This document shows positions 8,391 through 17,075 of a stretch of 64,000 bases of DNA, one piece after another. Location: positions 81,718 to 145,717 of the forward strand of contig PDZV01000002.1 in assembly GCA_002753135.1 (NCBI GenBank). The letters run 5' to 3'. Each line of letters begins with the position of its first letter. Positions within the stretch are counted from its first letter, which is position 1. The DNA comes from Magnetococcales bacterium WMHbinv6 (lineage in GTDB: Bacteria; Pseudomonadota; Magnetococcia; Magnetococcales; Magnetaquicoccaceae). The notes beneath the pieces were generated by a model. That model worked only from the letters and a program-made list of their open reading frames with translations, searched no databases and was not told where the DNA came from. A program made the position numbers and the translations under genes.

Positions 8391-9074
8391 TCACACAGTC
8401 AGCGTGTCAGAGACAACATCCTCGCATGCCTGCACCTGCAATGCACGGATGTTGCAACAATAACCCACCAGGGCATGCTCTTGCCACCGTTTGAGCAGGC
8501 GCACGGCAGCCATGGTCAGCACCGGTTCAAGGATGACCAGCCCCAGATAGGAGGCGGCAAAGGTGGCCCAGGAGAGAAACGGGGTCTGCACGTCGCCCAG
8601 CAGCAGCCAGAAGCCGACCATGGCGGTCACCCCGGCGTAGTATGCCCCATCCAGACGGACAATGGCGCGCCAACTCAGAGGCCGTGCCTGTTCGACATAA
8701 GATTTGCCCAGGGTATGGTGAACCAGCATCAGCGGCACAATCAACGACAGGCTGTTGACCGACAGATGCAGCAGATCCTGCGGCTCAAAGAGCCAACCTT
8801 GCAGCAACAGGCCAAAAGCGAAGCCAAACAGGGTTGGCAAATAGCCCATTGTCAGGTAGATGGCCATGGCACCGACAAAATGGAGTTCGGAAGGACCAAC
8901 CGGCCTGTGGTACGACTGCATGAAGAAGGAAAAGAAGGTGGCCGCCAGCAACAGACGCCCGAGCAGGCCAGGGGAGTGCAGGGCTTGGCCAGCATGTGCG
9001 GCCAGCACGACAACAGCGGTCAGGTTGGCCAGGGCGAGCTTGGCCGGAGCGATATAACCGGGTTCAATATGCAT
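8391..9074 (-). CDS. cbiM: Cobalt transport protein CbiM-like (ECF permease component)
   Basis: A membrane protein of about 227 residues with several hydrophobic helices. It starts MHIEPGYIAPAKL, matching the CbiM/NikM N-terminus (MHIPDG type), whose His supplies the buried Co/Ni site. ATG 9074 is preferred because GAGGAG lies seven bases upstream; ATG 9077 is only four bases away. No cbiN, cbiQ or cbiO is next to it; the next gene on this strand is a DNA glycosylase. A cobalamin riboswitch upstream predicts cobalt as substrate and repression by B12. The partner components, if any, must be elsewhere. Confidence 0.85.
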   Translation of the reverse strand: MHIEPGYIAPAKLALANLTAVVVLAAHAGQALHSPGLLGRLLLAATFFSFFMQSYHRPVGPSELHFVGAMAIYLTMGYLPTLFGFAFGLLLQGWLFEPQDLLHLSVNSLSLIVPLMLVHHTLGKSYVEQARPLSWRAIVRLDGAYYAGVTAMVGFWLLLGDVQTPFLSWATFAASYLGLVILEPVLTMAAVRLLKRWQEHALVGYCCNIRALQVQACEDVVSDTLTV

Positions 9075-9267
9075 CATTTTTCTCCTCGTGTAGGAAAGAC
9101 AAAGTGCCAACAGCGTGGCACCAACAAAAACCGCACGAGGCCAAAACGCGACAGAAACAAGGGGAGAGAGAATGTGCCAACGGGAACGACGCGGCGGGAA
9201 AAACGCTGAGAGCGCGAGCAGACCGGGCGCGTCATCCCGGCACTCGCCCATACCGCCCACCGCAGCA

Positions 9268-9475
9268 CGTTCTGACCAATTACCTCAGGCCGGTCTCCGG
9301 GCTTGCGCGCTGAGGCTTTCCGAAGAAAGCTCCCGGTTCCACCGCCTTCCCGGCCAAAAGCCAGTGGCATCAAGGCAGAACATGACGCGCCCACCGTTGC
9401 GGGGGCAGCACCGGATTGGCCGCCATAGCGGTTGACCGGATTTCCCGTTTCAGTCCGAAGCAAGAGCGCTCCGCA
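9268..9475 (-). promoter_or_regulatory. Cobalamin (B12) riboswitch upstream of cbiM
   Basis: On the minus strand the leader has the class I cobalamin aptamer elements in order: GGGAAATCCGGT, then CCGGTGCTGCCCCCGCAAC (complement of about 9396-9414), a variable stem, and the B12 box GCCCGGAGACCGGCCTGAGG (complement of 9285-9304). About 200 bases of leader separate it from the cbiM start; the expression platform is not resolved. Adenosylcobalamin binding should shut off cbiM. Exact ends are approximate. Confidence 0.88.
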
Positions 9476-9523
9476 CCACCCGGGCAGGGATGAGGAGGAG
9501 TGTGCGTGTTGCGTGGGCTGTTG

Positions 9524-10276
9524 TCAAGTGAGGGGGTAACCGCCCTGTCCTGTCAGCAACGGTTTTAGCAAATAATCAAATGTATCCGGCGCTTCCAGAA
9601 AAGGCCAATGTCCGCTGTCAGGAACGACAATTAAAGGAATTGCCGCTTGCCTCAACCGTTGCCTGCTTTGCTGAGAAACACCTCCTGCTGTGTCACCTGC
9701 CATATAAACCCTTGGCACACCTGGAATAGCATCGCGAAATTGTTCGATCAACTGCCCATTGACCGATTGCTGCACCAATTCCTGACTGTTGCGATAAAAA
9801 GCCAGCGGATTGCAACCCGCCATGCGTTCCCGGTAGCTTCCTTGACGAGCATCTCCTTGTCCCAAACCGTTCAGCAAGGAGGAGGTCAGCAGGTCATGGA
9901 ACCCTTTTGCCAGAAAATGTTTTTCCGTTTGTGCAATCGCCAAAGAGCTGAAGGTACAATCCGCATCTGACAGATTGCCTTCCACATTGATAAAGGCGGC
10001 AATATGCTCTGGATAGCGCACGCACAACAGGAGACCCAAAACACCCCCCATGGAATGCCCCAGCACCACGCTTGGTTCAGTCAGACAACCAGCCAATTCA
10101 CCCACCATCTCATCAAACGTTGCAGGCGCTTGCGCATGACGTTGCCCATAACCCGGCAAATCCGGGGCCATCACCTCCCAACCCTGTTGCGTCCACGTTG
10201 CACGCAACGACAAAAAGCAAAGCGCCGATTCGCCCAAACCATGAATGAGCAACAGGCGGCGTGGTTTGTTATCCAT
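9524..10276 (-). CDS. Alpha/beta-hydrolase fold protein
   Basis: A cytosolic 250-residue enzyme with the full alpha/beta-hydrolase set: oxyanion-hole motif HGLG at 12-15, nucleophile elbow GHSMGG with Ser near 75, a late Asp in AGDT, and the catalytic His in DSGHWPFLEAP near 222. It resembles the MhpC/esterase group, but the lid region (about 110-180) gives no substrate clue. No signal peptide. It is not obviously in an operon; the riboswitch leader of cbiM begins about 50 bases beyond its 3' end. Confidence 0.85.
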   Translation of the reverse strand: MDNKPRRLLLIHGLGESALCFLSLRATWTQQGWEVMAPDLPGYGQRHAQAPATFDEMVGELAGCLTEPSVVLGHSMGGVLGLLLCVRYPEHIAAFINVEGNLSDADCTFSSLAIAQTEKHFLAKGFHDLLTSSLLNGLGQGDARQGSYRERMAGCNPLAFYRNSQELVQQSVNGQLIEQFRDAIPGVPRVYMAGDTAGGVSQQSRQRLRQAAIPLIVVPDSGHWPFLEAPDTFDYLLKPLLTGQGGYPLT

Positions 10277-10660
10277 CCTGATTTACCTGGTCACTATTGA
10301 AAATAAGTTGCTAATTTTGCACGTATTTTTCCGTGCAAGTTGGACAAGGCCACTTCGGTTTGCGGTACGCAACTGGCTTGATGGAAATAATACGCTTGCC
10401 ATCAGTTGTCCGTTTTGATAGCTTCCCAAGCGGAGGCTTTGCTGCACTTGTGCGCACTGCCTTTTTTTATACCCTTGGCGCGGTGAATAACGACGAAATC
10501 AGTTTAAATCTTCATATTCCGTTAGAACCAAGCTCTTGATAATGATACCGTCATCGCAGAACTTATTCCATTTCCTTCGGGAAATAGGAAAGATATCTCC
10601 CTATTTCCCGTCGTCATTAATGGGTAATGTGGTTTGCTTGGGAAATAAAGCATCCCTACA
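10277..10660. other. Gene-poor stretch with two hairpins
   Basis: No supported gene; a 68-codon frame starting GTG at 10333 lacks a ribosome site and recognisable features. TTGCACG/CGTGCAA (10317-10338) forms a small hairpin upstream of the hydrolase gene. A perfect 11-bp stem, CGGGAAATAGG (10578-10588) and CCTATTTCCCG (10600-10610), lies just after the DUF2235 gene and may end its transcript. Confidence 0.5.
10578..10610 (-). terminator. Possible transcript-end hairpin of the DUF2235 gene
   Basis: Perfect 11-bp inverted repeat with an 11-base loop, 50 bases beyond the stop codon at 10661. No T-run follows on the minus strand, so it is not a canonical intrinsic terminator. Confidence 0.45.
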
Positions 10661-11905
10661 TCAACATGGCCCTTTTTTGCCAGCCTCACAGGATGCAAGA
10701 CGCTGGATAGTGACTTTGATTTTTCCATGATTATTGCCGTACATGGAGACCAGATCGTTGGCAAAAGCAAAAAATTCACCATTTTTTGGAGCGATATAAT
10801 CGCATCCACTGCCAATGCGAAAGAACAGGTCACCCTCTTGGCCAATGGAACCGATCACCTCAAACCAGTTGGCCTTTGGGCAGCGGCGGCGAAACTCCAT
10901 AACTTCCACAACAACCTCCTTGAGGAAAGGAAGAGAGTCGCTCGTCCACCCCTCCGGCCCGCATTCAATGGTACCATCCACCCATTTTTCATCAGGAGCA
11001 ATCGTCATTCGATAACAACCGCCCTTGACAAAGCGAACACCTGACCAACTGTATTGCTCCTCCGCGCGAACGCTGAAAGTCTTTTTATCCCCGATCGCAA
11101 GATCAACACCTTGTGCCGTTTGGTGAAGCTGGTCACCGGGAAGAAGCGTACGCCTGTCATTTTTGATGGGATCAAAATTGCTGCTCAGAGGTGCTGTACG
11201 ATCGCTGGGAAGGTTTTGGGAAACGCAGGCATCGACCGGTACACCGCAATTTTCGGCGTTTTCCATCATCCAGTGCAGGGCAATATTGGATAATAATGTT
11301 TGCCCCCCTCCTCCCACGTCCGAGTGAACACCACGGAACCATACCTCTTGCACATTGACAAGTTCATGATTGGCATTCAGGCGGGTAACATTAAATGCCT
11401 GGCGTCGCTCATCCAAAGCCATGGCATGATAACATTGTGCGACATTGGCAGGGACTGTCAAATCATACCCGATATTCATATCATGAAAGTTGAGGACAAA
11501 GTTGATAGGAATACCAAACGATCCCACCACATCCCATACACCGAGAAAGCGAATCATGGGAGATTGAAGAGGGGGTGCTTCATCGATTTTGATACCTTGG
11601 TCGTGAATGACATTCGCAAAGTGGACCGCCAATGCGGCACCGCGACTAAAGCCGATGATGTCAATGACATGATCCCCATTCTTCCAGTTTTCGACCAGCA
11701 TAGCATACATTTCTTCAATTCGCGTCTGCCCACCGGCACCAAAAACGCCACCGAATATTCTACCCAGGGCACCATACCGTGTTCCTACACCTGAGAGGTA
11801 GTTTACTGTCCCCTTATAGTAATCGCGAAATTTAACAACATTGGTATCTCCAGACGGATCGGGCTCATCATCGTTCCAAGTTCCATCAAATGCGTAAAGC
11901 GCCAT
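10661..11905 (-). CDS. DUF2235/Tle1-like phospholipase with LecA-like C-terminal domain
   Basis: Residues 1 to about 260 match the DUF2235 alpha/beta-hydrolase domain found in Tle1 phospholipase effectors: FDGTWND at 6-12, the nucleophile motif GFSRGA near 85-90, GVWDVVGSFG, and a late FRGVHSDVGGG block supplying Asp and His. Residues about 285-405 are beta-rich and resemble the galactose-binding PA-IL/LecA lectin fold, including IAPKNGEFFAFANDL and the ending MYGNNHGKIKVTI. ATG 11905 has GGGGGACT upstream. There is no signal peptide and no VgrG, PAAR or immunity gene adjacent. Delivery and target are unknown; lectin assignment is by pattern. Confidence 0.75.
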   Translation of the reverse strand: MALYAFDGTWNDDEPDPSGDTNVVKFRDYYKGTVNYLSGVGTRYGALGRIFGGVFGAGGQTRIEEMYAMLVENWKNGDHVIDIIGFSRGAALAVHFANVIHDQGIKIDEAPPLQSPMIRFLGVWDVVGSFGIPINFVLNFHDMNIGYDLTVPANVAQCYHAMALDERRQAFNVTRLNANHELVNVQEVWFRGVHSDVGGGGQTLLSNIALHWMMENAENCGVPVDACVSQNLPSDRTAPLSSNFDPIKNDRRTLLPGDQLHQTAQGVDLAIGDKKTFSVRAEEQYSWSGVRFVKGGCYRMTIAPDEKWVDGTIECGPEGWTSDSLPFLKEVVVEVMEFRRRCPKANWFEVIGSIGQEGDLFFRIGSGCDYIAPKNGEFFAFANDLVSMYGNNHGKIKVTIQRLASCEAGKKGPC

Positions 11906-12059
11906 AGCAGTCCCCCTTTCTGTTGTCACACTAGAATTTGATAATGAATATATTTACTTATATTTCTTTATTTCCCTGATTACAAATATTGGCTATGCCG
12001 TTTTAAATAATATTTGGCACAATTCATCAGGGAGCCAAAAAATTTTAATCTGTTTTCAC

Positions 12060-13061
12060 TTAAATTAGATTATTTTCAAAATCTATTACTTTATCCATCA
12101 AATACGGCAACTCATCTAACAAGAAAAATAAATCTCTTTTATTTACAGTATCATCTGCCCATGACCCTCTCATAGTTAATTCAGCTACCATTTGAAATTG
12201 TTTAACCAGTTGTTTTGCTCCTTTCATATCACCAGCACTTGCTTTACGATAGACTTCCATACCTATTTCATATAACCATGGAAACTGCTCTTTGTAAACA
12301 CTACTGACAACTAGTATTGACATATGTCCACCAACTTTTTTTGGTAAAATTTGCAAAAAATCTTTAATTGCAAAATTATCATAAGCACGCGACCTTGTTC
12401 TAATAGATAATTCTCTAGAAAATTTTCTTATCCAATCATCCTTTTGGATATTATATTCCTGTTCGCTCGGTTTTTCTTTTATAGATATAATTTTCTCTTC
12501 CAGCTTAACCATTACTGATCTAACATCCGTTATTGCAGAGACTATGTCAGCAAGTGATCTTGCTTCTGGTTTTTCACTTTGTCGTAGAACTTGTAAATCT
12601 AGCGCTACTGAAATCGGAGTTTCCATTTCAGTAGAACCAACTTCAAACGACTTGATTTGTTCTATAATTTCTTTTTTTGCTTGTGCCACGCTATCTAAAT
12701 CGTGATGATCAAAACTAATTGTCCTTGTTCCTGCCACATCAAATGGTATACGCTCTCCTTTTTGTATCAACTGGACTAAAGGTTTTTTTATTGCATGACG
12801 TATAGCCAACTCATAAAACACATTTGGATTTGTTTCAGTCAAATCTGCTATAACGAGAGGATCGCTTACAACTTTTTGAATTACTTGACTAGTAATTATA
12901 CCAGGTTTGTCAATTTCATCTGATCGCACAGCTTCGTACCCACACTCTTTAGCAGCTGGTTTTATTATATGCTTCAAAACCTGATCTGCTCTTTTACGTG
13001 TTTCAGATTCAGACTCTCCAATAGGAGAAATAACAAAACAATTTTTTATTTCTTCGGACAT
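12060..13061 (-). CDS. Nucleoside 2-deoxyribosyltransferase-like protein with helical C-terminus
   Basis: Residues 1 to about 140 match a Rossmann-like family related to nucleoside deoxyribosyltransferases and TIR-like NAD hydrolases: CFVISPIGE at 8-16, an RADQVLKHIIKPA helix, VRSDEI, and IADLTETNPNVFYELAIRHA at about 71-90, where the Glu of YEL would be catalytic. The remaining 190 residues are mostly helical with no recognised domain. Start ATG 13061 has GGTGGG just upstream. The gene is distinctly AT-rich and rich in AAA/ATA codons, unlike its neighbours, which suggests transfer. A nucleotide-depleting defence role is possible but unproven. Confidence 0.6.
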   Translation of the reverse strand: MSEEIKNCFVISPIGESESETRKRADQVLKHIIKPAAKECGYEAVRSDEIDKPGIITSQVIQKVVSDPLVIADLTETNPNVFYELAIRHAIKKPLVQLIQKGERIPFDVAGTRTISFDHHDLDSVAQAKKEIIEQIKSFEVGSTEMETPISVALDLQVLRQSEKPEARSLADIVSAITDVRSVMVKLEEKIISIKEKPSEQEYNIQKDDWIRKFSRELSIRTRSRAYDNFAIKDFLQILPKKVGGHMSILVVSSVYKEQFPWLYEIGMEVYRKASAGDMKGAKQLVKQFQMVAELTMRGSWADDTVNKRDLFFLLDELPYLMDKVIDFENNLI

Positions 13062-13462
13062 AACCCACCATAAATTAATAATGTTAGCAAAATTTGTGCG
13101 CAGTGCCGTTTGAACAACCAAAAAAAGTGTGGTTGCTCTACTCTCTTTGCGCAGGAATAATTCATTTACATGCAGAACTAGGTCTTACTTTTTTTCTTTT
13201 AATATAGAAATTAAATATTTCAATTAACAATACATATAAATATTGTATTGTTTATAACTACAAACGTCAAACATAAGTGTGAGACTGCCAGAAAAAAATG
13301 AAAATAGCAAGTCTAAATTTTATCAGCACAAAATATATTCATAGTTATTTTATGGCCAGCAGCATCGTATGCATCAAATGAAACTTAGGTGACCGTCCAT
13401 CTCTCCCCAGGGTACCCATGGGTTCTGATTGATGAAGCCATCCCAGAACACCCTTTTTCTAA
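13062..13462. other. AT-rich gene-free stretch
   Basis: Mostly low-GC sequence upstream of the deoxyribosyltransferase-like gene. AACAATAC (13226-13233) and GTATTGTT (13245-13252) form an 8-bp inverted repeat that could be an operator or part of a promoter. No gene is supported. Confidence 0.45.
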
Positions 13463-13519
13463 AATCGAGGGACAGCATACATATTTCCACCGGTTAAATG
13501 AGTATGGTGTCCCTCGATT
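13463..13519. repeat. REP-like imperfect palindrome
   Basis: Perfect 12-bp terminal arms AATCGAGGGACA (13463-13474) and TGTCCCTCGATT (13508-13519); the match continues imperfectly inward (GCATACATATTT against AAATGAGTATGG). Outer bases of the form GTATGGTGTCCC resemble the extragenic palindromes mobilised by REP-associated or IS200-type Y1 transposases. It overlaps the 3' end of the truncated Rpn gene. Confidence 0.6.
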
Positions 13520-13787
13520 CTTCCGATTCCGTTCTCAACACCCAAAGTTCATCGCCGTTGATCAGCCATACCTTGACCAGCATATCCACCCGGCGATTTT
13601 TGGCCTGCGCCTCTTTCGTAATCCGGTCCAACTCTTTGTCCAGGAACTCTGGGTCGCGTTGCCAATCGATGCCATCATGGGCTGCCGGGAGAAAAAAGGC
13701 CAGAAAATCCTTGAAGTATCCCTTCAGGATCTCTTTCCACGGCGAGTCGTACTCGGTCGGTTGGTTTTGACTGTCGTGATTGGTCAT
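13494..13787 (-). pseudogene. Truncated Rpn/PD-(D/E)XK nuclease-transposase family gene
   Basis: The start (MTNHDSQNQPTEYDSPWKEI, AGGA eight bases before ATG 13787) and the following LKGYFKDFLAFFLP and DWQRDPEFLDKEL stretches are typical of Rpn recombination-promoting nucleases. RRVDMLVKVWLINGDELWVL leads into the core strand that should carry the catalytic H-x-E-V-Q, but from about 13535 on the frame reads unrelated RTESEESRDTILI and stops inside a palindromic element. About 97 residues remain of a family usually near 300. The truncation removes most of the active site, so it is likely dead. Confidence 0.7.
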
Positions 13788-13891
13788 GCACACGTTCCTG
13801 GAAAAGGCATTATGAATAACAAGTCTTTCTACTTTTTCAATATGAGTCATCCTAGATAAATCTTACTCGGGGTATTGGCCTATGGAGTGAT

Positions 13892-14563
13892 CTAATCAGC
13901 AGTGCCAAGATGGGTTGGCCATAATCCTTCCGTCTTTTTGATTACATCAAGCAATATAAATTTATCCCTGCCAATGCCATTTTTCAAGTATCTGGGAAAT
14001 GCAGCCATATCTTCATAGCTCTTCAGCATCACGAATTGCACCTGATCTAACTTAAACTTGAAATCAGAAGGAACTCGCCATTCTCTTTCATGCGTGTAAT
14101 CAACTGGATTTCCGTCCGTTGGGAAATAATCATTCTTATAAGTTTCTGGGGCATAAGAAGGTGAGAATGGAGTCACAAATGAAAATAGATTAGAATCAAA
14201 TCCTGTCCAGCTAGAGTTGTTTCTATGTTGGAAACATTGTTGTTTTTCAAACAAATCCCAGCGGAGATAGATGGCAGGCCCACCACTAGCAGCGAACAGA
14301 TGCGGTTTGGTAAACCCGATACCGTAAGGCGAATATCGTTCGGAATGTGCGATCAAGGACCAGAACGGACACTCCGTAAAACAGACGGCTTTTCGTTGCG
14401 TCCAAGGCATTTTGGTTGCGGTAATTTTTCCAGTGTCCAGAATGGCGATTAATTTTTCGCAGGCAGTCCCCAGCAATGTTCCTCTGGCTTCTATATCAGC
14501 AAGAGGTGGAGTGCCTTTTGTAAAATGAGCAACGAGATTAGAAAAGTCAGGTCTGTAGTTCAT
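13892..14563 (-). CDS. AbiGi-like abortive infection family protein
   Basis: The 223-residue product fits the AbiGi/DUF2971-like group: FSNLVAHFTKG near the N-terminus, AVCFTECPFWSLIAHSERYS, then YGIGFTKPHLFAASGGPAIY, followed by a THEREWRVP motif where conserved His, Glu and Arg cluster. AbiGi is known as one half of the lactococcal AbiG abortive-infection system. No AbiGii-like nucleotidyltransferase is adjacent, so it is an orphan. ATG 14563 is preferred over a TTG at 14593; GGAG is close and GGGGG lies further upstream. Moderately AT-rich, between the Rpn remnant and a tRNA. Confidence 0.6.
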   Translation of the reverse strand: MNYRPDFSNLVAHFTKGTPPLADIEARGTLLGTACEKLIAILDTGKITATKMPWTQRKAVCFTECPFWSLIAHSERYSPYGIGFTKPHLFAASGGPAIYLRWDLFEKQQCFQHRNNSSWTGFDSNLFSFVTPFSPSYAPETYKNDYFPTDGNPVDYTHEREWRVPSDFKFKLDQVQFVMLKSYEDMAAFPRYLKNGIGRDKFILLDVIKKTEGLWPTHLGTAD

Positions 14564-14944
14564 ACTCCTGCACCCCCAACAAGGATCCAGCAACTGTCTC
14601 GTCCATTACCATGCGAGCCCCAGGTTTGAACGATTTTCCCATTCTCCCCGACCAAGTTCACTCTCGAACGAGTCCAACATCAGCGACTCTTGTTAATCTT
14701 TGATATATCACTGAAAAAACAAATACGGTTCTGTCGGACTCACCGAGGGGTGAGTCCAGAGCCTTTGGAGAATATTGGCAGAGGGAGAAGAAAAAGGCAA
14801 GTTCCGGTTCCGGCGGGTCCGAAAAATGATCAAATTCATTCCCGAACCGCCCGTGGTAACCATTGGAAACATTGGGCTTTTTCAAACGACCACAGCCACC
14901 CCGAAAGGTGGCCGCGACGTGGAGAAAACCCTGTAAAATCAAAA
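14564..14944. other. Gene-free stretch between the AbiGi-like gene and tRNA
   Basis: No supported gene. GGACTCACC (14736-14744) and GGTGAGTCC (14749-14757) make a perfect 9-bp hairpin. GCCACC/GGTGGC at about 14895-14912 forms a hairpin about 30 bases beyond the tRNA 3' end and may end its transcript. Confidence 0.45.
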
Positions 14945-15020
14945 TGGTGGGCCCACCAGGATTCGAACCTGGGACCGACCGGTTATGAGCCGGCGGCTCT
15001 GACCGCTGAGCTATAGGCCC
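14945..15020 (-). tRNA. tRNA with CAU anticodon, probably tRNA-Ile2
   Basis: The minus strand folds into a 76-base cloverleaf with encoded CCA. The acceptor stem GGGCCTA pairs with TGGGCCC (one T-G pair), the D arm contains AGCTCAGCGGTCAGAGC, the anticodon loop is CTCATAA on a CCGG stem, and the T arm is CCAGGTTCGAATCCTGG. CAU could be Met or lysidine-modified Ile. The C4-G69 and C5-G68 pairs, which TilS uses to recognise tRNA-Ile2, favour Ile. It is encoded directly downstream of rpoD and its 3' end faces the AT-rich island. Confidence 0.9.
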
Positions 15021-15025
15021 GACAG

Positions 15026-17011
15026 TTATGACTCCAAAAAGCTGCGCAGTTTGCGGGAGCGGGTGGGGTGGCGCAGTTTGCGGAGTGCTTTGGCTTCGAT
15101 TTGGCGAATCCGTTCGCGGGTGACGTGAAATTGTCGACCGACCTCCTCCAGAGTGTGGTCAGTGTGCAGGCCGATGCCGAAACGCATGCGCAGGACATTT
15201 TCTTCCCGGTCGGTCAGAGTCTGCAAAACGCGGCCTGTGGTGTCGCGCAGGTTGGATTGAATGGCCAGCTCCGATGGCGACAACATGGTTTTGTCTTCGA
15301 TAAAATCGCCTAAATGGGAATCCTCTTCATCACCCACCGGCGTCTCAAGGGAGATGGGTTCCTTGGCAATTTTCAATACTTTGCGCACTTTGTCCAGGGA
15401 CATTTCCATCCGCTCGGCAATCTCCTCCGGCGTCGGCTCCCGGCCCATGTCCTGGACCATCTGCCGACTGGTGCGCACCAGCTTGTTGATGGTCTCGATC
15501 ATGTGGACCGGAATGCGGATGGTGCGCGCCTGATCGGCAATGGAACGGGTGATGGCCTGGCGAATCCACCAGGTGGCATAGGTGGAAAATTTATAGCCAC
15601 GCCGCCACTCAAATTTGTCCACCGCCTTCATTAAACCAATATTGCCCTCCTGGATCAAATCCAAAAACTGCAAACCCCGGTTGGTGTATTTTTTGGCGAT
15701 GGAGATTACCAGACGCAGGTTGGCCTCCACCATCTCCTTTTTGGCCCAACTGGCCTTGCGTTCGCCGCTGCTGATCGCCTTGTGCGTCCCTTTCAGTTCG
15801 GTAACGGTCTGACCGGTCTCCAACTCCACCTGGTGCAGGGCGTTCTGAATCCGATAGAGATCCGTCGCATGCTGCTCATAAAAACGACGCCACATCGGCA
15901 TGCTGTGTTCGGCCAACTGATCGACCCACTCCTTTTTGCCTTCGTTGCCTAAATATTCCTTCAGATGGGCCATCTTGGGGACGCCGCAACGTTCCGCCAT
16001 CTTCAGCATCTCACTCTCCAGGGAGCGGATACGGTCCACATGATCCTTGAGCGTCTGCACCATGCGGTCAATCTGTTTCTGGGAAAAGTTGACCGAATCC
16101 AACAAATCCACCATGCCCCGTTTGTGGCCCTGGTATTGACGATCCAGACGTTCCACCTCGGCATCATCGCCACGCAAGGCGGCCTCACGCTGTTTTTCGC
16201 CCACCTCCAGCAGGCGGATATGCTCTTCGGCAATTTTATCGAAGGTGCGTTGCGTGGTCTCCAGCAACTCCAGCAACGGGGTGCCATCCAAAGTTACCGC
16301 CGACAGGTCGACGCCCTTTTTTTCGCTCTCCTCCAGGTCGTCATCCTCATCCTCCTCGGAACGCTCCCGCTCTTCGTCCTCAAAATCTTCGTCCTCCTCA
16401 TCCTCCAACTCTTCATCTTCATCCAGACTGCCACCGTCGGCTTTGTCCAGCGGATCCTCTTCACCCAGTTCGGCGTTGGGCGTGGGAATGTCCAAAATGT
16501 CGCGCAGGGAGACCTCCCGATTGCGCAACCGCTCGGCGAGCAGAATAATCTCCTTGAAGGTGACCGGTGAATCACAAATGGCCGTCAACACCTCCTTGCG
16601 CCCCGACTCGATGCGCTTGGCGATGACAATTTCCCCCTCACGGGTCAACAGATCCACCGCCCCCATCTCGCGCAGGTACATGCGCACCGGATCATCGGTC
16701 TTGCCCAGATCGATGTCGTCAATCCCGGACTCTGAACCGCCATGCTTGTCCAGATCGTCCAGATCTTCCATGCCCTCCCCTTCCAGACTGAGGGCATCGC
16801 CATCATCCGGCTTTAAATCATCCGACGGCTCTGGCTCGTCCACCAGATGAATGCCCATCTCATCCAGGGTCGAAACCACATCCTCAATCTGATCGGCGGA
16901 GTTGATGTGACTAGGCAGTACATCATTGACCTCATCAAAGGTCAAAAAGCCTCTCTCCTTGCCGCGTTCGACAAGCTGTTTCATCGGTTGAAACTTGAAC
17001 TCATCGCCCAT
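15026..17011 (-). CDS. rpoD: RNA polymerase primary sigma factor (sigma70)
   Basis: The housekeeping sigma factor. It contains region 1.1 ([20 protein letters not shown]), region 1.2 ([20 protein letters not shown]), a long acidic non-conserved insert of D/E runs (about residues 220-260), region 2 ([33 protein letters not shown]), region 3 ([13 protein letters not shown]) and region 4.2 ([18 protein letters not shown]). The frame can start at GTG 17038 (670 residues) or ATG 17011 (661); the ATG is preferred but neither ribosome site is strong. It lies downstream of dnaG on the same strand, the usual macromolecular-synthesis order. Confidence 0.97.
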   Translation of the reverse strand: MGDEFKFQPMKQLVERGKERGFLTFDEVNDVLPSHINSADQIEDVVSTLDEMGIHLVDEPEPSDDLKPDDGDALSLEGEGMEDLDDLDKHGGSESGIDDIDLGKTDDPVRMYLREMGAVDLLTREGEIVIAKRIESGRKEVLTAICDSPVTFKEIILLAERLRNREVSLRDILDIPTPNAELGEEDPLDKADGGSLDEDEELEDEEDEDFEDEERERSEEDEDDDLEESEKKGVDLSAVTLDGTPLLELLETTQRTFDKIAEEHIRLLEVGEKQREAALRGDDAEVERLDRQYQGHKRGMVDLLDSVNFSQKQIDRMVQTLKDHVDRIRSLESEMLKMAERCGVPKMAHLKEYLGNEGKKEWVDQLAEHSMPMWRRFYEQHATDLYRIQNALHQVELETGQTVTELKGTHKAISSGERKASWAKKEMVEANLRLVISIAKKYTNRGLQFLDLIQEGNIGLMKAVDKFEWRRGYKFSTYATWWIRQAITRSIADQARTIRIPVHMIETINKLVRTSRQMVQDMGREPTPEEIAERMEMSLDKVRKVLKIAKEPISLETPVGDEEDSHLGDFIEDKTMLSPSELAIQSNLRDTTGRVLQTLTDREENVLRMRFGIGLHTDHTLEEVGRQFHVTRERIRQIEAKALRKLRHPTRSRKLRSFLES

Positions 17012-17075
17012 TGTCTCTGTTGTCCAATTCACGCTCACGTTTAAAAAGATGCCGGGTTCTCAACACGCTGGCAGG

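Noticed and set aside
8307-9209. 300-codon plus-strand frame over cbiM
   Set aside because: Gln/His-rich antisense of a well-supported membrane protein; no ribosome site.
14945-15020. Elongator tRNA-Met reading of the CAU tRNA
   Set aside because: Possible, but C4-G69 and C5-G68 pairs are the TilS recognition features of tRNA-Ile2; Ile is preferred, not proven.
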